DNA of 64,000 nt from Burkholderia territorii (GCF_902833055.1 NZ_CADFEJ010000015.1:62001-126000), one strand, 5' to 3'; positions 1-9,356 are shown, numbered from the stretch's first letter. Notes: a model not told the origin generated them from the letters alone. Translations and numbers: made by a program.

Positions 1-69
1 CGGAAAGTCAACGACGGAACCGGAGCACGTGCGAACGCGCGGCGCCGGCCGACAAGCCAGGAGATCACG

Positions 70-858
70 ATGAAGCATGCACATACCCTCAAGCTCGCGT
101 TCGCATTCGCGTGCGCGCTCGGTTCCGGCGCGGCGCTCGCCGACGGGCAGACGCTGCGTTTCGGCCTCGAGGCGCAATACCCGCCGTTCGAGTCGAAGGC
201 GCCGAACGGCGATTTGCAGGGCTTCGACATCGACGTCGGCAACGCCGTCTGCCAGACCGCGAAGCTGTCGTGCAAGTGGGTCGAGACGTCGTTCGACGGG
301 CTGATTCCCGCACTGAAGGGCCGCAAGTTCGACGCGATCAACTCGGCGATGAACGCAACCGAGCAGCGGCGCCAGGCGATCGACTTCACGACGATCATCT
401 ATCGCGTGCCGACGCAGCTGATCGCGCGCACCGGCAGCGGCCTGCTGCCGACGCCGGAATCGCTGAAAGGCAAGCGTGTCGGCGTGCTGCAGGCATCGAT
501 CCAGGAAACCTACGCGAAGGCGCACTGGGAGCCGGCCGGCGTGTCGGTCGTCGCGTACCAGGATCAGAACCAGGCGTATGCGGACCTCGTGGCGGGCCGC
601 CTCGACGCAACGCTGGTGCTCGCGCCGGCTGGCCAGCGCGGTTTCCTGTCGCGCCCGGACGGCAAGGGTTTCGCATTCGCCGGCCAGCCCGTGCGCGACG
701 ACCGCATTCTCGGCAGCGGGATCGCGTTCGGCCTGCGCAAGGGCGACGACGCGTTGAAGGCGAAACTCGATGCCGCCATCGACAAGCTGAAGGCGGACGG
801 CACGGTGAAGTCGCTCGGCCAGAAGTACTTCGGCGATATCGACATCTCCGCGAAGTAA
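70..858 (+). CDS. Polar amino-acid ABC transporter substrate-binding protein
   Basis: This is a 262-residue periplasmic binding protein of the lysine/arginine/ornithine/histidine type (SBP family 3). It would capture a basic or polar amino acid and pass it to an inner-membrane ABC permease, which is not in this window. Residues 1-24 form a clear Sec signal peptide (MKHAHT, a hydrophobic stretch, then an ALA cleavage site). The mature part starts with the family pattern LRFGLEAQYPPFE and contains the GFDIDVGNAVC segment typical of HisJ/ArgT relatives. GGAG lies 7-10 bases before the ATG. The FAD oxidase gene follows after 13 bases, so the two are probably co-transcribed. The ligand cannot be told from the sequence. 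Confidence 0.9.
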   Translation: MKHAHTLKLAFAFACALGSGAALADGQTLRFGLEAQYPPFESKAPNGDLQGFDIDVGNAVCQTAKLSCKWVETSFDGLIPALKGRKFDAINSAMNATEQRRQAIDFTTIIYRVPTQLIARTGSGLLPTPESLKGKRVGVLQASIQETYAKAHWEPAGVSVVAYQDQNQAYADLVAGRLDATLVLAPAGQRGFLSRPDGKGFAFAGQPVRDDRILGSGIAFGLRKGDDALKAKLDAAIDKLKADGTVKSLGQKYFGDIDISAK

Positions 859-871
859 GCGGACACGCACG

Positions 872-2314
872 ATGCAGAGCCAGGCTATGAGCGCACAGGC
901 CGCCGCAGAGACGGGCGGCCACGCTGCGGCGCTGCCGGCGGACGACGCGCTCGAGGCGGCGCTCGTCGCCGGCCTGGGCGACGCGCTGGTCACGCGGGCG
1001 GCCGAGATCGATCCGCGCTACTTCACCGCGTACAACGAGCCGGCCGGTGTGCGGCCGCGCGCGCTGGTGCGCCCGCGCAGCGTCGACGATGTATCGCGCA
1101 CGCTCGCGCTGTGCACGCGGCTCGGGCAGCCGGTCGTGCCGCAGGGCGGCCTCACCGGGCTCGCGCGCGGCGCGGTCGCACTGGGCGGCGAGGTCGTGCT
1201 GTCGATGGAGCGTTTCGCAGGTGTCGAGGCGATCGATGCGGCGGCGGGCACGATGACGGTGCGCGCCGGGACGCCGCTCCAGACGGTGCAGGAAGCCGCG
1301 GACGCGGCGGGTTTCACGTTCGGCGTCGATCTCGGCGCTCGCGGTTCGTGCCAGATCGGCGGCATGCTGGCGACCAACGCGGGCGGCACGCGCGCGATCC
1401 GCTACGGAATGATGCGCGAGCAGGTGCTCGGCCTCGAGGCCGTGCTCGCCGACGGCACCGTCGTATCGTCGATGAACCGGATGCTGAAGAACAACGCGGG
1501 CTACGACCTGAAGCACCTGTTCATCGGCAGCGAAGGCACGCTCGGCATCGTCACGCGTGCCGTGCTGCGGCTGCATCCGAAGCTGGCCGCGCCCGCCACC
1601 GCGCTCTGCCGCGTGCATGGCTACGACGCCGTCGTCGGGTTGTGGAACCGCCTGCGCGCGCTGCCCGAAATCGTCAGTTTCGAAGCGATGTGGCCGGCCT
1701 TCTACGATTACGTCGCGGGCCACACGCCCGGCGTCGTCGCGCCGTTCGCGGGCGACGGCGGCTTCGCGGTGCTGATCGAGTGCGCGACGAGCGCACCGGG
1801 CGGCGATGCGCGCCACGCGCTGGAAACCGGCCTCGAGGCGGCGATCGACGCGGGGCTCGTCGACGATGCGGCGCTCGCGACGTCCGAGCGGCAGGCGCGC
1901 GATCTCTGGACGCTGCGCGAAGGCCTCGCGATCGATGCGCTGCCGCATCTGGTGAACTTCGACGTGAGCCTGCCGACGGGCGAGCTCGGCCTGTTCGCCG
2001 AGCGTTGCGAGGCGGCGTTGCGTGCGGCCTGGCCCGATATCGTTTGCCTGTTCTTCGGTCACGTGGGCGACGGCAACGTGCATATCGGCGTATCGCTCGC
2101 CGCCATGCGCGACGCGGACGCCGACGCGATCGATCGCTGCGTGTACGCGGTCGTGCGGGACATGGGCGGCTCGGTGTCGGCGGAGCACGGCATCGGCATG
2201 CTCAAGCGCGCGTATCTCGCGCATACGCGCAGCGAAGCGGAAATCGGCTTGATGCGGCGCCTGAAGGCGGCGCTCGATCCCGCCGGCGTGCTCAATCCCG
2301 GCAAGGTGCTTTGA
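872..2314 (+). CDS. FAD-binding oxidase, GlcD / D-2-hydroxyacid dehydrogenase type
   Basis: This 480-residue flavoprotein belongs to the FAD-linked oxidase (PCMH fold, GlcD-like) family that oxidises D-2-hydroxyacids such as D-lactate, glycolate or 2-hydroxyglutarate. The N-terminal half carries the FAD domain with the RPRSVDDV and PQGGLTGLARGAV segments and the GLDLGARGSC-like pattern (here GVDLGARGSCQIGGMLATNAGG). The C-terminal half has the conserved HVGDGNVHIGV motif and ends with the family pattern AEHGIGMLKR and LDPAGVLNPGKVL. Length matches the family. An in-frame ATG at 887 is an alternative start. It directly follows the amino-acid binding protein gene, which suggests a shared catabolic role, but the substrate is not identifiable. 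Confidence 0.9.
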   Translation: MQSQAMSAQAAAETGGHAAALPADDALEAALVAGLGDALVTRAAEIDPRYFTAYNEPAGVRPRALVRPRSVDDVSRTLALCTRLGQPVVPQGGLTGLARGAVALGGEVVLSMERFAGVEAIDAAAGTMTVRAGTPLQTVQEAADAAGFTFGVDLGARGSCQIGGMLATNAGGTRAIRYGMMREQVLGLEAVLADGTVVSSMNRMLKNNAGYDLKHLFIGSEGTLGIVTRAVLRLHPKLAAPATALCRVHGYDAVVGLWNRLRALPEIVSFEAMWPAFYDYVAGHTPGVVAPFAGDGGFAVLIECATSAPGGDARHALETGLEAAIDAGLVDDAALATSERQARDLWTLREGLAIDALPHLVNFDVSLPTGELGLFAERCEAALRAAWPDIVCLFFGHVGDGNVHIGVSLAAMRDADADAIDRCVYAVVRDMGGSVSAEHGIGMLKRAYLAHTRSEAEIGLMRRLKAALDPAGVLNPGKVL

Positions 2315-2339
2315 TCGGCGCGAGCCGCTGGCGGGCGCG

Positions 2340-2912
2340 TCAGCCGTCGACCCAGCGCAGTGCGCCGATCTTCAGGTGTTCGACGATGCTGCGCGCCCAG
2401 TCGAGCTCCGCATTGAGCAGCACGAGCGCATGCTCGTTCTGCAACAGGAACAGGCGCGGCACCTGGTCGTTCTGCGCGGCGTTGCGCAGCAACTCCAGAC
2501 GCTCGCGTTCGGCCTCGAGCGCGGCGATGCGGCGCTCGAGTTGCTGGCGGGCATCGTCGGCGTCGAGCAGCGGCAGGAATGCGAGGCCGGCGCCGAACGC
2601 CGGAAACTCGCGCGCGGGCTCGGCGAGCAGTGCATGCAGCCACGCCTGCCCGGCCGTGTGCCCGGCTTCGGTCAGCGTGTACAGCGTGCGTTCGGGAAAC
2701 GCGCCGTCGCGCTCGGTGTCGTGCACGGCGATCAGCCCGTCGCGCAGCAGCCGGTCGATCGTCTGGTAGAGGCTCGTGCGCTGCCGGACGTTGACGACTT
2801 CGTCATAGCCGCGCGCCTTCAACTGCTGGAGCATCCCGTACGGATGCATGGGCGTTTCGGTGAGCGTCGCGAGGACCGCGAGCGCGAGCGGAGACGGGCG
2901 GCTTGTTGCCAT
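2340..2912 (-). CDS. PadR-family transcriptional regulator
   Basis: This is a 190-residue PadR-type repressor. The N-terminal winged helix (about residues 8-85) shows the family pattern LAVLATLTETPMHPYGMLQQL, with a wing near YTLTEAGH. The C-terminal part (about 110-180) is a predicted coiled-coil dimerisation region rich in Leu, Glu and Arg. It lies convergent to the FAD oxidase gene, with 25 bases between the two stop codons. The AT-rich DNA just upstream contains an inverted repeat that probably serves as its own operator. The target gene and effector are not evident; phenolic acids are known for some PadR proteins but nothing here points to them. Confidence 0.88.
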   Translation of the reverse strand: MATSRPSPLALAVLATLTETPMHPYGMLQQLKARGYDEVVNVRQRTSLYQTIDRLLRDGLIAVHDTERDGAFPERTLYTLTEAGHTAGQAWLHALLAEPAREFPAFGAGLAFLPLLDADDARQQLERRIAALEAERERLELLRNAAQNDQVPRLFLLQNEHALVLLNAELDWARSIVEHLKIGALRWVDG

Positions 2913-2927
2913 GAATAGTTCGGTTAT

Positions 2928-2960
2928 GTCTAGTCAGAATATAACTAGTATCAACTAGAC
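2928..2960. promoter_or_regulatory. Probable PadR operator (inverted repeat)
   Basis: GTCTAGT at 2928-2934 and ACTAGAC at 2954-2960 are perfect inverted arms, with an extra ACTAGT palindrome at 2944-2949 between them. The repeat is AT-rich in an otherwise GC-rich neighbourhood and sits 16-48 bases upstream of the padR-like start, as expected for autoregulation. Binding is inferred from position only. Confidence 0.5.
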
Positions 2961-2980
2961 CATCATATTCCACAAGGGTT

Positions 2981-3412
2981 TCAGCCGAGGTGCGAGCGCT
3001 TCGCGGCCGGCGCGACGGTCTCCATCGTCGTCAGACCGTGGACGATGCCGCAGTCCTCGACCGAGTGTTCGCCGACGCACTGGCGCCGCAATTCGGTGAG
3101 CTGGTCGCGCAGGTGCGTCAGTTCGGCGAGGCGCGCGTCGACGTGGCCGATGTGCTCGTCGAGCAGCGCGTTGACCGAATCGCACGGGTCGGCCGGCGTG
3201 TCCGTGAGCTGCAGCAGCGTGCGGATTTCGTCGTGCGCCATGTCGAGCGCGCGGCAGTTGCGGATGAAGCGCAGCCGCTCGACGTGCACGTCGGTGTAGT
3301 TGCGGTAGTTCGAATCGGTGCGCTCCGCGTCCGGCATCAGCCCTTCCTTCTCGTAGAAGCGGATCGTTTCGGGCGTGCAGCGGGCCGCCTTGGCCAGTTC
3401 GCCGATCTTCAT
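2981..3412 (-). CDS. cadR: MerR-family Cd(II)/Pb(II)-responsive regulator
   Basis: This 143-residue MerR-family activator senses divalent metals. The N-terminal winged helix begins MKIGELAKAARCTPETIRFYEKEGL, typical of CadR/PbrR. Three Cys positions expected in this subgroup are visible: one in the dimerisation helix (RNCRALDMAHDE), one before the dimer helix (DPCDSV) and a C-terminal pair in CVGEHSVEDCG. It is divergent from the P-type ATPase gene, and the intervening DNA carries a MerR-type promoter. The pair is a standard CadR-CadA efflux switch in which metal-bound CadR untwists the long-spacer promoter. Which metal is preferred cannot be read from sequence alone. Confidence 0.92.
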   Translation of the reverse strand: MKIGELAKAARCTPETIRFYEKEGLMPDAERTDSNYRNYTDVHVERLRFIRNCRALDMAHDEIRTLLQLTDTPADPCDSVNALLDEHIGHVDARLAELTHLRDQLTELRRQCVGEHSVEDCGIVHGLTTMETVAPAAKRSHLG

Positions 3413-3432
3413 GGCTTTCTCCTTTGCAAGGG

Positions 3433-3463
3433 TTGACCTTGTAGTGGCTTCAGGGTGTTAACT
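3433..3463 (+). promoter_or_regulatory. MerR/CadR-type promoter of cadA
   Basis: A -35 box TTGACC (3433-3438) and a -10 box TTAACT (3458-3463) are separated by 19 bases, the overlong spacer diagnostic of MerR-family promoters. The spacer region holds an imperfect dyad, ACCTTG...CAGGGT (3436-3456), closely resembling cadR/pbrR operators. It lies between the divergent regulator and the ATPase gene. Confidence 0.8.
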
Positions 3464-3493
3464 CTACACCGTCAAGCCATAGAGGAGGTTGTC

Positions 3494-6049
3494 ATGACCG
3501 ACGCCCAGCGTACCCCCGACCCACGACACCGCGATGCCGGCGGCGCCGATGCGTGCTGCGCCGACACGTGCGACACGCAGGCGGCGACCGTTGCCGACGC
3601 GGCACCGGCGGTCGGCGAGCACGCGCATGGCGAAGCGGCGGCGCATCGCGCGCAGCCGCAGGCATGCGGTCACGATCATGACCATGATCACGCATCGGCG
3701 CGCGCCACGCGCGACGATCACGGCGACCATGCCGGCCACGCGCACGACGGCGCACATGCGCACGGCGCGGCATGCTCGCGCGACCACGCGCCGCATGACC
3801 ATGCCGGTCACGACCACGACCACGACCACGACCACGCGGCCGGCGCCTGCTGCGCGCCGGCCGCGCTGACGCTCGCGCCGTTGCCGGCCTCGCGCTCGAC
3901 CGCATCGGGTCACGTGCGCTCGGCGTTCCGGATCATGCAGATGGACTGCCCGACCGAGGAAACGCTGATCCGCAAGAAGCTCGGCGCGATGCAGCAGGTG
4001 TCCGCGCTCGAATTCAACTTGATGCAGCGGATGCTGAGCGTCGAACACGTGCCCGGCGCGCAGCCGGCGATCGAAGACGCGATCCGCACGCTCGGGATGA
4101 CGCCGGAGGCCGCGTCGGCCGACGCACCGGCCGCGCCCGTCGCGCCGCCGCCCGCGAAGCCGTGGTGGCCGCTCGCGCTGGCCGGCGTCGCCGCGATCGC
4201 GTCCGAGGCCGTCAGCTGGGCCGGCCTGCCGGTGTGGCTGTCGGCGGCGCTGGCGCTCGCGGCGGTACTCGCATGCGGGCTGACCACCTACAGGAAGGGC
4301 TGGATCGCGATCCGCAACGGCAACCTGAACATCAACGCGCTGATGAGCATCGCGGTGACGGGCGCGATGGCCATCGGCCAGTGGCCGGAAGCCGCGATGG
4401 TGATGGTGCTGTTCACGATCGCCGAGCTGATCGAGGCGAAGTCGCTCGATCGCGCGCGCAACGCGATCCAGGGCCTGATGCAACTCGCGCCGGACACCGC
4501 GACGGTGCAGGACGCCGACGGCACGTGGCGCACGATCGAGGCCGCGCGGGTCGCGCTTGGCGCGATCGTGCGCGTGAAGCCGGGCGAGCGGATCGGGCTG
4601 GACGGCGAGGTCGTCGCGGGCCGCTCGACGGTGAACCAGGCGCCGATCACCGGCGAGAGCCTGCCGGTCGACAAGACGGCCGGCGACGCGGTGTACGCGG
4701 GCACGATCAACGAAGCGGGCTCGTTCGACTATCGCGTGACGGCGGTCGCCGCCAACTCGACGCTCGCGCGGATCATCCACGCGGTCGAGCAGGCGCAGGG
4801 CGCGAAGGCGCCGACGCAGCGCTTCGTCGACCAGTTCGCGCGCGTGTACACGCCGATCGTGTTCGCGGTCGCGCTGCTGGTCGCGGTGGCGCCGCCGCTC
4901 GTGACGGGCGGCGCGTGGCACGACTGGATCTATCGCGCGCTGGTGCTGCTCGTGATCGCGTGCCCGTGCGCGCTGGTGATCTCGACGCCGGTGACGATCG
5001 TGTCGGGGCTCGCGGCCGCGGCGCGGCGCGGGATTCTCGTGAAGGGCGGCGTATATCTGGAGGAAGGCCGCAAGCTCGCGTGGCTCGCGCTCGACAAGAC
5101 CGGCACGATCACGCACGGCAAGCCGGTGCAGACCGACTTCGACGTGCATGCGACGGACGTCGACGCGGCGCGCGTGCGTCACCTCGGCGCGAGCCTCGCG
5201 GCGCGCTCGGATCACCCGGTGTCGCAGGCGATCGCCGCCGCGGCGCGCGATGCGAAGACGGCAGCATTCGCCGATGTAGAGGACTTCGAAGCACTCGTCG
5301 GGCGCGGCGTGCGCGGCACGATCGACGGTGCGCGCTACTGGCTCGGCAACCATCGGCTCGTCGAGGAGCTCGAACGCTGCTCGCCGGCGCTGGAGGCGAA
5401 GCTCGACGCGCTCGAGCGGCAGGGCAAGAGCGTCGTGATGCTGATCGACGACACGCGCGTGCTCGGCATCTTCGCGGTGGCCGACACGATCAAGGACACC
5501 AGCCGCGCGGCGATCGCCGATCTGCACGCGCTCGGCATCCGCACCGCGATGCTGACCGGCGACAACCCGCACACCGCGCAGGCGATCGCGCGGCAGGCCG
5601 GCATCGACGATGCGCGCGGCAACCAGTTGCCCGAGGACAAGCTGGCGGCGGTCGAGGAACTGTCGGCGGGCGGCGCGGGCGCGATCGGGATGGTCGGCGA
5701 CGGCATCAACGACGCACCGGCGCTCGCGCGCGCCGACATCGGCTTCGCGATGGGCGCGATGGGCACCGACACGGCGATCGAGACGGCCGACGTCGCGCTG
5801 ATGGACGACGACCTGCGCAAGATCCCGGCGTTCGTGCGGCTGTCGCGCGCGACGCACCGCGTGCTGGTGCAGAACATCGGGTTCGCGCTCGGCGTGAAGA
5901 TCGTGTTCCTCGGCCTCACGGTCGCGGGGCTCGGCACGATGTGGATGGCCGTGTTCGCCGATGCCGGCGCGAGCCTGATCGTCGTCGGCAACGGCTTGCG
6001 GCTGTTGTCGAAGACGGGCGTGTTCGACGGCGCGGCGGCGAAGCGATGA
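3494..6049 (+). CDS. cadA: Heavy-metal translocating P1B-type ATPase (CadA/ZntA type)
   Basis: This 851-residue inner-membrane pump exports Cd, Pb or Zn. The first 120 residues are extremely rich in His, Asp and Cys, with HDHDHDH runs and CC pairs, a likely metal buffer. A heavy-metal-associated domain follows with MDCPTEE around residue 150. The core shows the transmembrane metal motif CPC (490-492, in IACPCALV), the phosphorylation motif DKTGTIT starting at Asp 534 and GDGINDAPA around 735-743. I chose the ATG at 3494 because GAGGAGG lies just upstream; the earlier in-frame ATG at 3455 overlaps the promoter. Expression should be under CadR control. The small zinc-ribbon gene follows 10 bases downstream. 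Confidence 0.95.
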   Translation: MTDAQRTPDPRHRDAGGADACCADTCDTQAATVADAAPAVGEHAHGEAAAHRAQPQACGHDHDHDHASARATRDDHGDHAGHAHDGAHAHGAACSRDHAPHDHAGHDHDHDHDHAAGACCAPAALTLAPLPASRSTASGHVRSAFRIMQMDCPTEETLIRKKLGAMQQVSALEFNLMQRMLSVEHVPGAQPAIEDAIRTLGMTPEAASADAPAAPVAPPPAKPWWPLALAGVAAIASEAVSWAGLPVWLSAALALAAVLACGLTTYRKGWIAIRNGNLNINALMSIAVTGAMAIGQWPEAAMVMVLFTIAELIEAKSLDRARNAIQGLMQLAPDTATVQDADGTWRTIEAARVALGAIVRVKPGERIGLDGEVVAGRSTVNQAPITGESLPVDKTAGDAVYAGTINEAGSFDYRVTAVAANSTLARIIHAVEQAQGAKAPTQRFVDQFARVYTPIVFAVALLVAVAPPLVTGGAWHDWIYRALVLLVIACPCALVISTPVTIVSGLAAAARRGILVKGGVYLEEGRKLAWLALDKTGTITHGKPVQTDFDVHATDVDAARVRHLGASLAARSDHPVSQAIAAAARDAKTAAFADVEDFEALVGRGVRGTIDGARYWLGNHRLVEELERCSPALEAKLDALERQGKSVVMLIDDTRVLGIFAVADTIKDTSRAAIADLHALGIRTAMLTGDNPHTAQAIARQAGIDDARGNQLPEDKLAAVEELSAGGAGAIGMVGDGINDAPALARADIGFAMGAMGTDTAIETADVALMDDDLRKIPAFVRLSRATHRVLVQNIGFALGVKIVFLGLTVAGLGTMWMAVFADAGASLIVVGNGLRLLSKTGVFDGAAAKR

Positions 6050-6059
6050 GGAGCGGGCG

Positions 6060-6413
6060 ATGGGCTTTCTGAAACGGATTCTGGGCGGCCACGGAGGCAG
6101 TCACGGCAGCGGCCATGGGAAAGGCAGCCATCACGGCGGGCAGCAACGCGACGGCCACGGCGGCCACGATGCGCGCGGCCACGACCGTTATGGCTGGGGC
6201 TGGCCGCCATCGGCCGACGGGCAGAGCAGCCCCAACGGCAACATGCCGCTGCGCCAGCTCGCGTGCGCGGGGTGCGGCGCGATCAACGCGGCGGATGCGC
6301 GATTCTGCGCGCAGTGTGGCGTATCGCAGCGCGGCAAGGCGTGCAGCCGGTGCCACGCAGCGCTGGCCACCGACGCACGCTTTTGTCCCGGCTGCGGGAC
6401 GCAGGCCGCGTAA
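6060..6413 (+). CDS. Small His/Gly-rich double zinc-ribbon protein
   Basis: This is a 117-residue protein with two parts. Residues 1-65 are dominated by Gly and His (GGHGGSHGSGHGKGSHHGG and similar) and look like a flexible metal-binding tail. Residues 66-117 contain two CxxC...CxxC zinc ribbons (CAGCG/CAQCG and CSRCH/CPGCG), the double-zinc-ribbon pattern. It starts 10 bases after cadA on the same strand, so it is probably induced together with the pump and may act as a metal chaperone or buffer. That role is inferred from context; the protein family itself has no assigned function. The ATG follows GAGGAGCGGGCG. Confidence 0.8.
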   Translation: MGFLKRILGGHGGSHGSGHGKGSHHGGQQRDGHGGHDARGHDRYGWGWPPSADGQSSPNGNMPLRQLACAGCGAINAADARFCAQCGVSQRGKACSRCHAALATDARFCPGCGTQAA

Positions 6414-6536
6414 CGCTTGGTCGCCGGCCGCGTTGCCGGCGTAACGATCGTTCCACCACGGTACGACACGGCGCCTGCAACAGGCGTCGCAAGCCACGAC
6501 GCGCGGGCGCGCAGCCCGCGCGCCGAAAAACACCGC

Positions 6537-7415
6537 TCAACGCAGCGGCAAATGGATCTCGGTGCGCAGGTCGGCGGGCGCCGCATCCATCGGCGTATTC
6601 AGATACAGCTCGAACGGCGGCGCATCGGCGGCTTCGCGGCCCGAGTGCCGCAGCCAGTCGCCGTACAGCCACTGATAGGCCGTCTTCAGGTCCGCATAGG
6701 GGCCGGTATGCAGCAACACCGCGTACTCGCCACCGGCGAGCGTCATGCGTTCCACGGGCGGCGCCGGCTCGACGTCCGGCGCGCTATCGGCCGGCACGAT
6801 GCACGCTTTAGCGCGCAATTGCGCGTCGGGCGTCGTATCGGGATCGTCGTAAAAGATCCCGATCATCCTCGCGCCGGGGCCGATCAGCCCGTGCCGCCCG
6901 GCCCATGCGCCGATCTGCGCGAATGCGTCGCCGACCTTCAGGTACGCGCCGATATGCGGCACCGCATAGCCGCGCAGTTCCGGCAGCCGCCGGATCTCGA
7001 CTTCATGCTTGAACATGTCTTCCTCTCCTCGCTGTAACGGATAGATCGGCCGGTGAACGCCGGCGCGCCGGTGCTGCGCGGGCGGCACGCCGTAAGCATC
7101 GCGAAATGCGCGGGCGAACGCGTGCGTCGAGCCGTAGCCGGCGCGCCGCGCGATCGCGTCGAGCGGCAGCGTCGTGCACGCGAGATCCTCGGATGCGCGC
7201 ACGATCCGCATCCGCCGCACCGTCAGCACGATCGACTCGCCATACAGCGCGCGATAGACGCGCTGCCAGTGATACGGCGACAGGCACGCGATTTCGGCGA
7301 GCCGGTTCAGGTCGAGCGTGTCGTCGAGGTGCGTGAGGATGTAGTCGTGCACGCGGGCGATGCGTGCCGCATAGCGGGCCCACGCGGGCGTTTCGATTCT
7401 GGTGTCGACGGTCAT
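6537..7415 (-). CDS. AraC-family regulator with GyrI-like effector domain
   Basis: This 292-residue regulator has an N-terminal AraC/XylS double helix-turn-helix (about residues 15-115; LNRLAEIACLSPYHWQRVYRA and the second recognition helix around GYGSTHAFARAFRDAYG). A C-terminal GyrI-like/SRPBCC-type effector domain (about 130-290) shows PELRGYAVPHIGAY and the terminal pattern ELYLNTPMDA. This Rob/SbmC-like arrangement often senses small hydrophobic molecules. A GTG 30 bases upstream is an alternative start, but the ATG gives the normal family N-terminus. It is divergent from the mechanosensitive channel gene with about 270 bases between. Its targets are unknown. Confidence 0.88.
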   Translation of the reverse strand: MTVDTRIETPAWARYAARIARVHDYILTHLDDTLDLNRLAEIACLSPYHWQRVYRALYGESIVLTVRRMRIVRASEDLACTTLPLDAIARRAGYGSTHAFARAFRDAYGVPPAQHRRAGVHRPIYPLQRGEEDMFKHEVEIRRLPELRGYAVPHIGAYLKVGDAFAQIGAWAGRHGLIGPGARMIGIFYDDPDTTPDAQLRAKACIVPADSAPDVEPAPPVERMTLAGGEYAVLLHTGPYADLKTAYQWLYGDWLRHSGREAADAPPFELYLNTPMDAAPADLRTEIHLPLR

Positions 7416-7689
7416 GCGTGCGTCCCGGGCAAGAGTCGACGTCACGGTAGCACGCCGCCGATTGATAAATCTTGCGGAGATGCGTAGCGCGCAAACTTCC
7501 GGCCCTTTTTATTTCGACGAAATTGGGTCTCGTTCCCGTCGATCTGTGTCTAAAGTTAAAGACGGTGAAATCGGGTGATCGCGTCATTTTTCTCGGGTAA
7601 GTTGCTCGGACGGCAACGCACGCTTTTCGAAGTACGCAGGTAGTTCGTCGATGTTCAATCGCAACGCCACGTTTTCGGGAGAAGAAGAA

Positions 7690-9162
7690 ATGGATGCTTC
7701 CAGCTTCATCACGTCGCTGCAGACCACGCTAGGCGGATACCTGCCGAAGATCGCCGGGGCGATCGGTATCCTGGTGATCGGCTGGCTGATCGCCGTGGCG
7801 GTGCGGGCCGGCGCGCTCCGGTTGCTCAGCGCGCTGAAGGTCGATCAGCGCATCAACGAAAGCACCGGCCAGGGCGCGTGCGTCGAACGGATCATCGCCG
7901 GCGGCCTGTTCTGGCTCGTGCTGCTCGTGACCGCCGTGGGCATCTTCAACGTGCTCAACCTGTACGCGGTGTCCAATCCGTTCTCGCTGCTCGTCACCCA
8001 CATCGTCAACTACCTGCCGAACCTGATCGGCGGCGCGGCGCTGACGCTGATCGCGTGGCTGATCGCATCGCTGTTGCGCAGCCTCGCGAACCGCGCGCTG
8101 AAGGCGAGCAAGGTCGATGACAAGCTGTCCGAAAGCGCGGGCATGCAGCCGATGAGCGGCTATCTCGGCGACGTGCTGTTCTGGCTCGTGATCCTGATGT
8201 TCCTGCCGGCGATTCTCGCGTCGTTCGCGCTGTCCGGCCTGCTGTCGCCGGTGCAGGGCATGGTCGACAAGCTGCTCGCGATCGTGCCGAACCTGTTCGC
8301 GGCCGCCGTGATCGGCTTCGTCGGCTGGATCGTCGCGCGCGTGCTGCGCGGCCTCGTGACGAACCTGCTCGTCGCCGCCGGCGCCGATCGCCTCACGCAA
8401 GGCCTCGACAGCCCGACGCCGGTGCGCGTGTCGAGCCTGGTCGGCACGATCGTCTACGTGTTCGTGTTCGTGCCGACGCTGATCTCGGCGCTCGACGCGC
8501 TGAAGATCGACGCGATCTCGATTCCCGCGACCAACATGCTGAACCAGTTCCTCGGCGCGGTGCCGGACATCGTCGCGGCGATCGTGATCGTGCTCGTCAC
8601 GTTCTACTTCGCGCGCTTCGTCGCGTCGCTCGCGCAGAAGCTGCTGGAGGCCGCCGGTGTCGACGGACTGCCGGCCGTGCTCGGCGTCGAGCGCGTGTTC
8701 TCGGGAATCCTTCAGCCGTCGGTGCTGGTCGCGCGGCTGATCGTGTTCTTCGCGATGCTGTTCGCGTCGGTGGAAGCCGCGAACCGGCTCGGCTTCACGC
8801 AGGTGCGCGACGTCGTCACGCTGTTCATCGAATTCGGCGGCCACGTGCTGATGGGCGGCGTGATCCTCGTGATCGGCGTGTGGCTCGCGGGCCTCGCGCG
8901 CCGCGTGATCGAGCAGGCCGACCGCGAGCACAGCGTGCTGTTCGCGCGCATCGCGCAATTCGCGATCCTCGGCCTGGTATTCGCGATGGGCCTGCGTGCG
9001 ATGGGCATCGCCAACGAGATCGTGCAGCTCGCGTTCGGCCTCGTGCTCGGCGCGATCGCGGTGGCGGTTGCGCTGTCGTTCGGCCTCGGCGGCCGCGAAG
9101 CGGCCGGCAAGCTGCTCGACCGCTGGTTCAACCAGCGCGGCGGCGGCCAGTCGGGCCAGTAA
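7690..9162 (+). CDS. Mechanosensitive ion channel family protein (TM-helix repeat type)
   Basis: This is a membrane protein of 490 residues. It has repeated pairs of hydrophobic helices (for example about 20-45, 75-100, 120-145, 165-190 and later blocks) of the conserved TM-helix repeat found in MscS-like proteins, ending with an MscS-like beta region (FGLGGREAAGKLLDRW). Such proteins form stretch-activated channels protecting against osmotic downshift. The chosen ATG has GGGAGAAGAA directly before it; an in-frame ATG at 7651 would add 13 residues with no clear ribosome site. No partner genes adjoin it. Confidence 0.85.
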   Translation: MDASSFITSLQTTLGGYLPKIAGAIGILVIGWLIAVAVRAGALRLLSALKVDQRINESTGQGACVERIIAGGLFWLVLLVTAVGIFNVLNLYAVSNPFSLLVTHIVNYLPNLIGGAALTLIAWLIASLLRSLANRALKASKVDDKLSESAGMQPMSGYLGDVLFWLVILMFLPAILASFALSGLLSPVQGMVDKLLAIVPNLFAAAVIGFVGWIVARVLRGLVTNLLVAAGADRLTQGLDSPTPVRVSSLVGTIVYVFVFVPTLISALDALKIDAISIPATNMLNQFLGAVPDIVAAIVIVLVTFYFARFVASLAQKLLEAAGVDGLPAVLGVERVFSGILQPSVLVARLIVFFAMLFASVEAANRLGFTQVRDVVTLFIEFGGHVLMGGVILVIGVWLAGLARRVIEQADREHSVLFARIAQFAILGLVFAMGLRAMGIANEIVQLAFGLVLGAIAVAVALSFGLGGREAAGKLLDRWFNQRGGGQSGQ

Positions 9163-9356
9163 CGCGTCGGTCGTCCGGCCGCGTCGGGCGGCCGGGCGGC
9201 GCGCGCGGGAAAAGCGTGGCGCGCGGCCGGCGTTGCCGTCAGCGAAACGTCAGCCGCCATCTTTGCCGAATTTCGATAACACGTCGTTTAATGACTCTCT
9301 AGCATCGATTCTCAGTCGCGCGGGCCCGGCAGGCCGGCGCCTTTCAGGAGAATCCG

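Noticed and set aside
395-2224. Long open frame on the minus strand opposite the first two genes
   Set aside because: It is antisense to two well-supported genes, Arg-rich and without any domain; high-GC DNA commonly leaves such frames open.
3464-5857. Very long minus-strand frame opposite cadA
   Set aside because: It is a composition shadow of cadA; the product is a low-complexity Arg/His/Val string.
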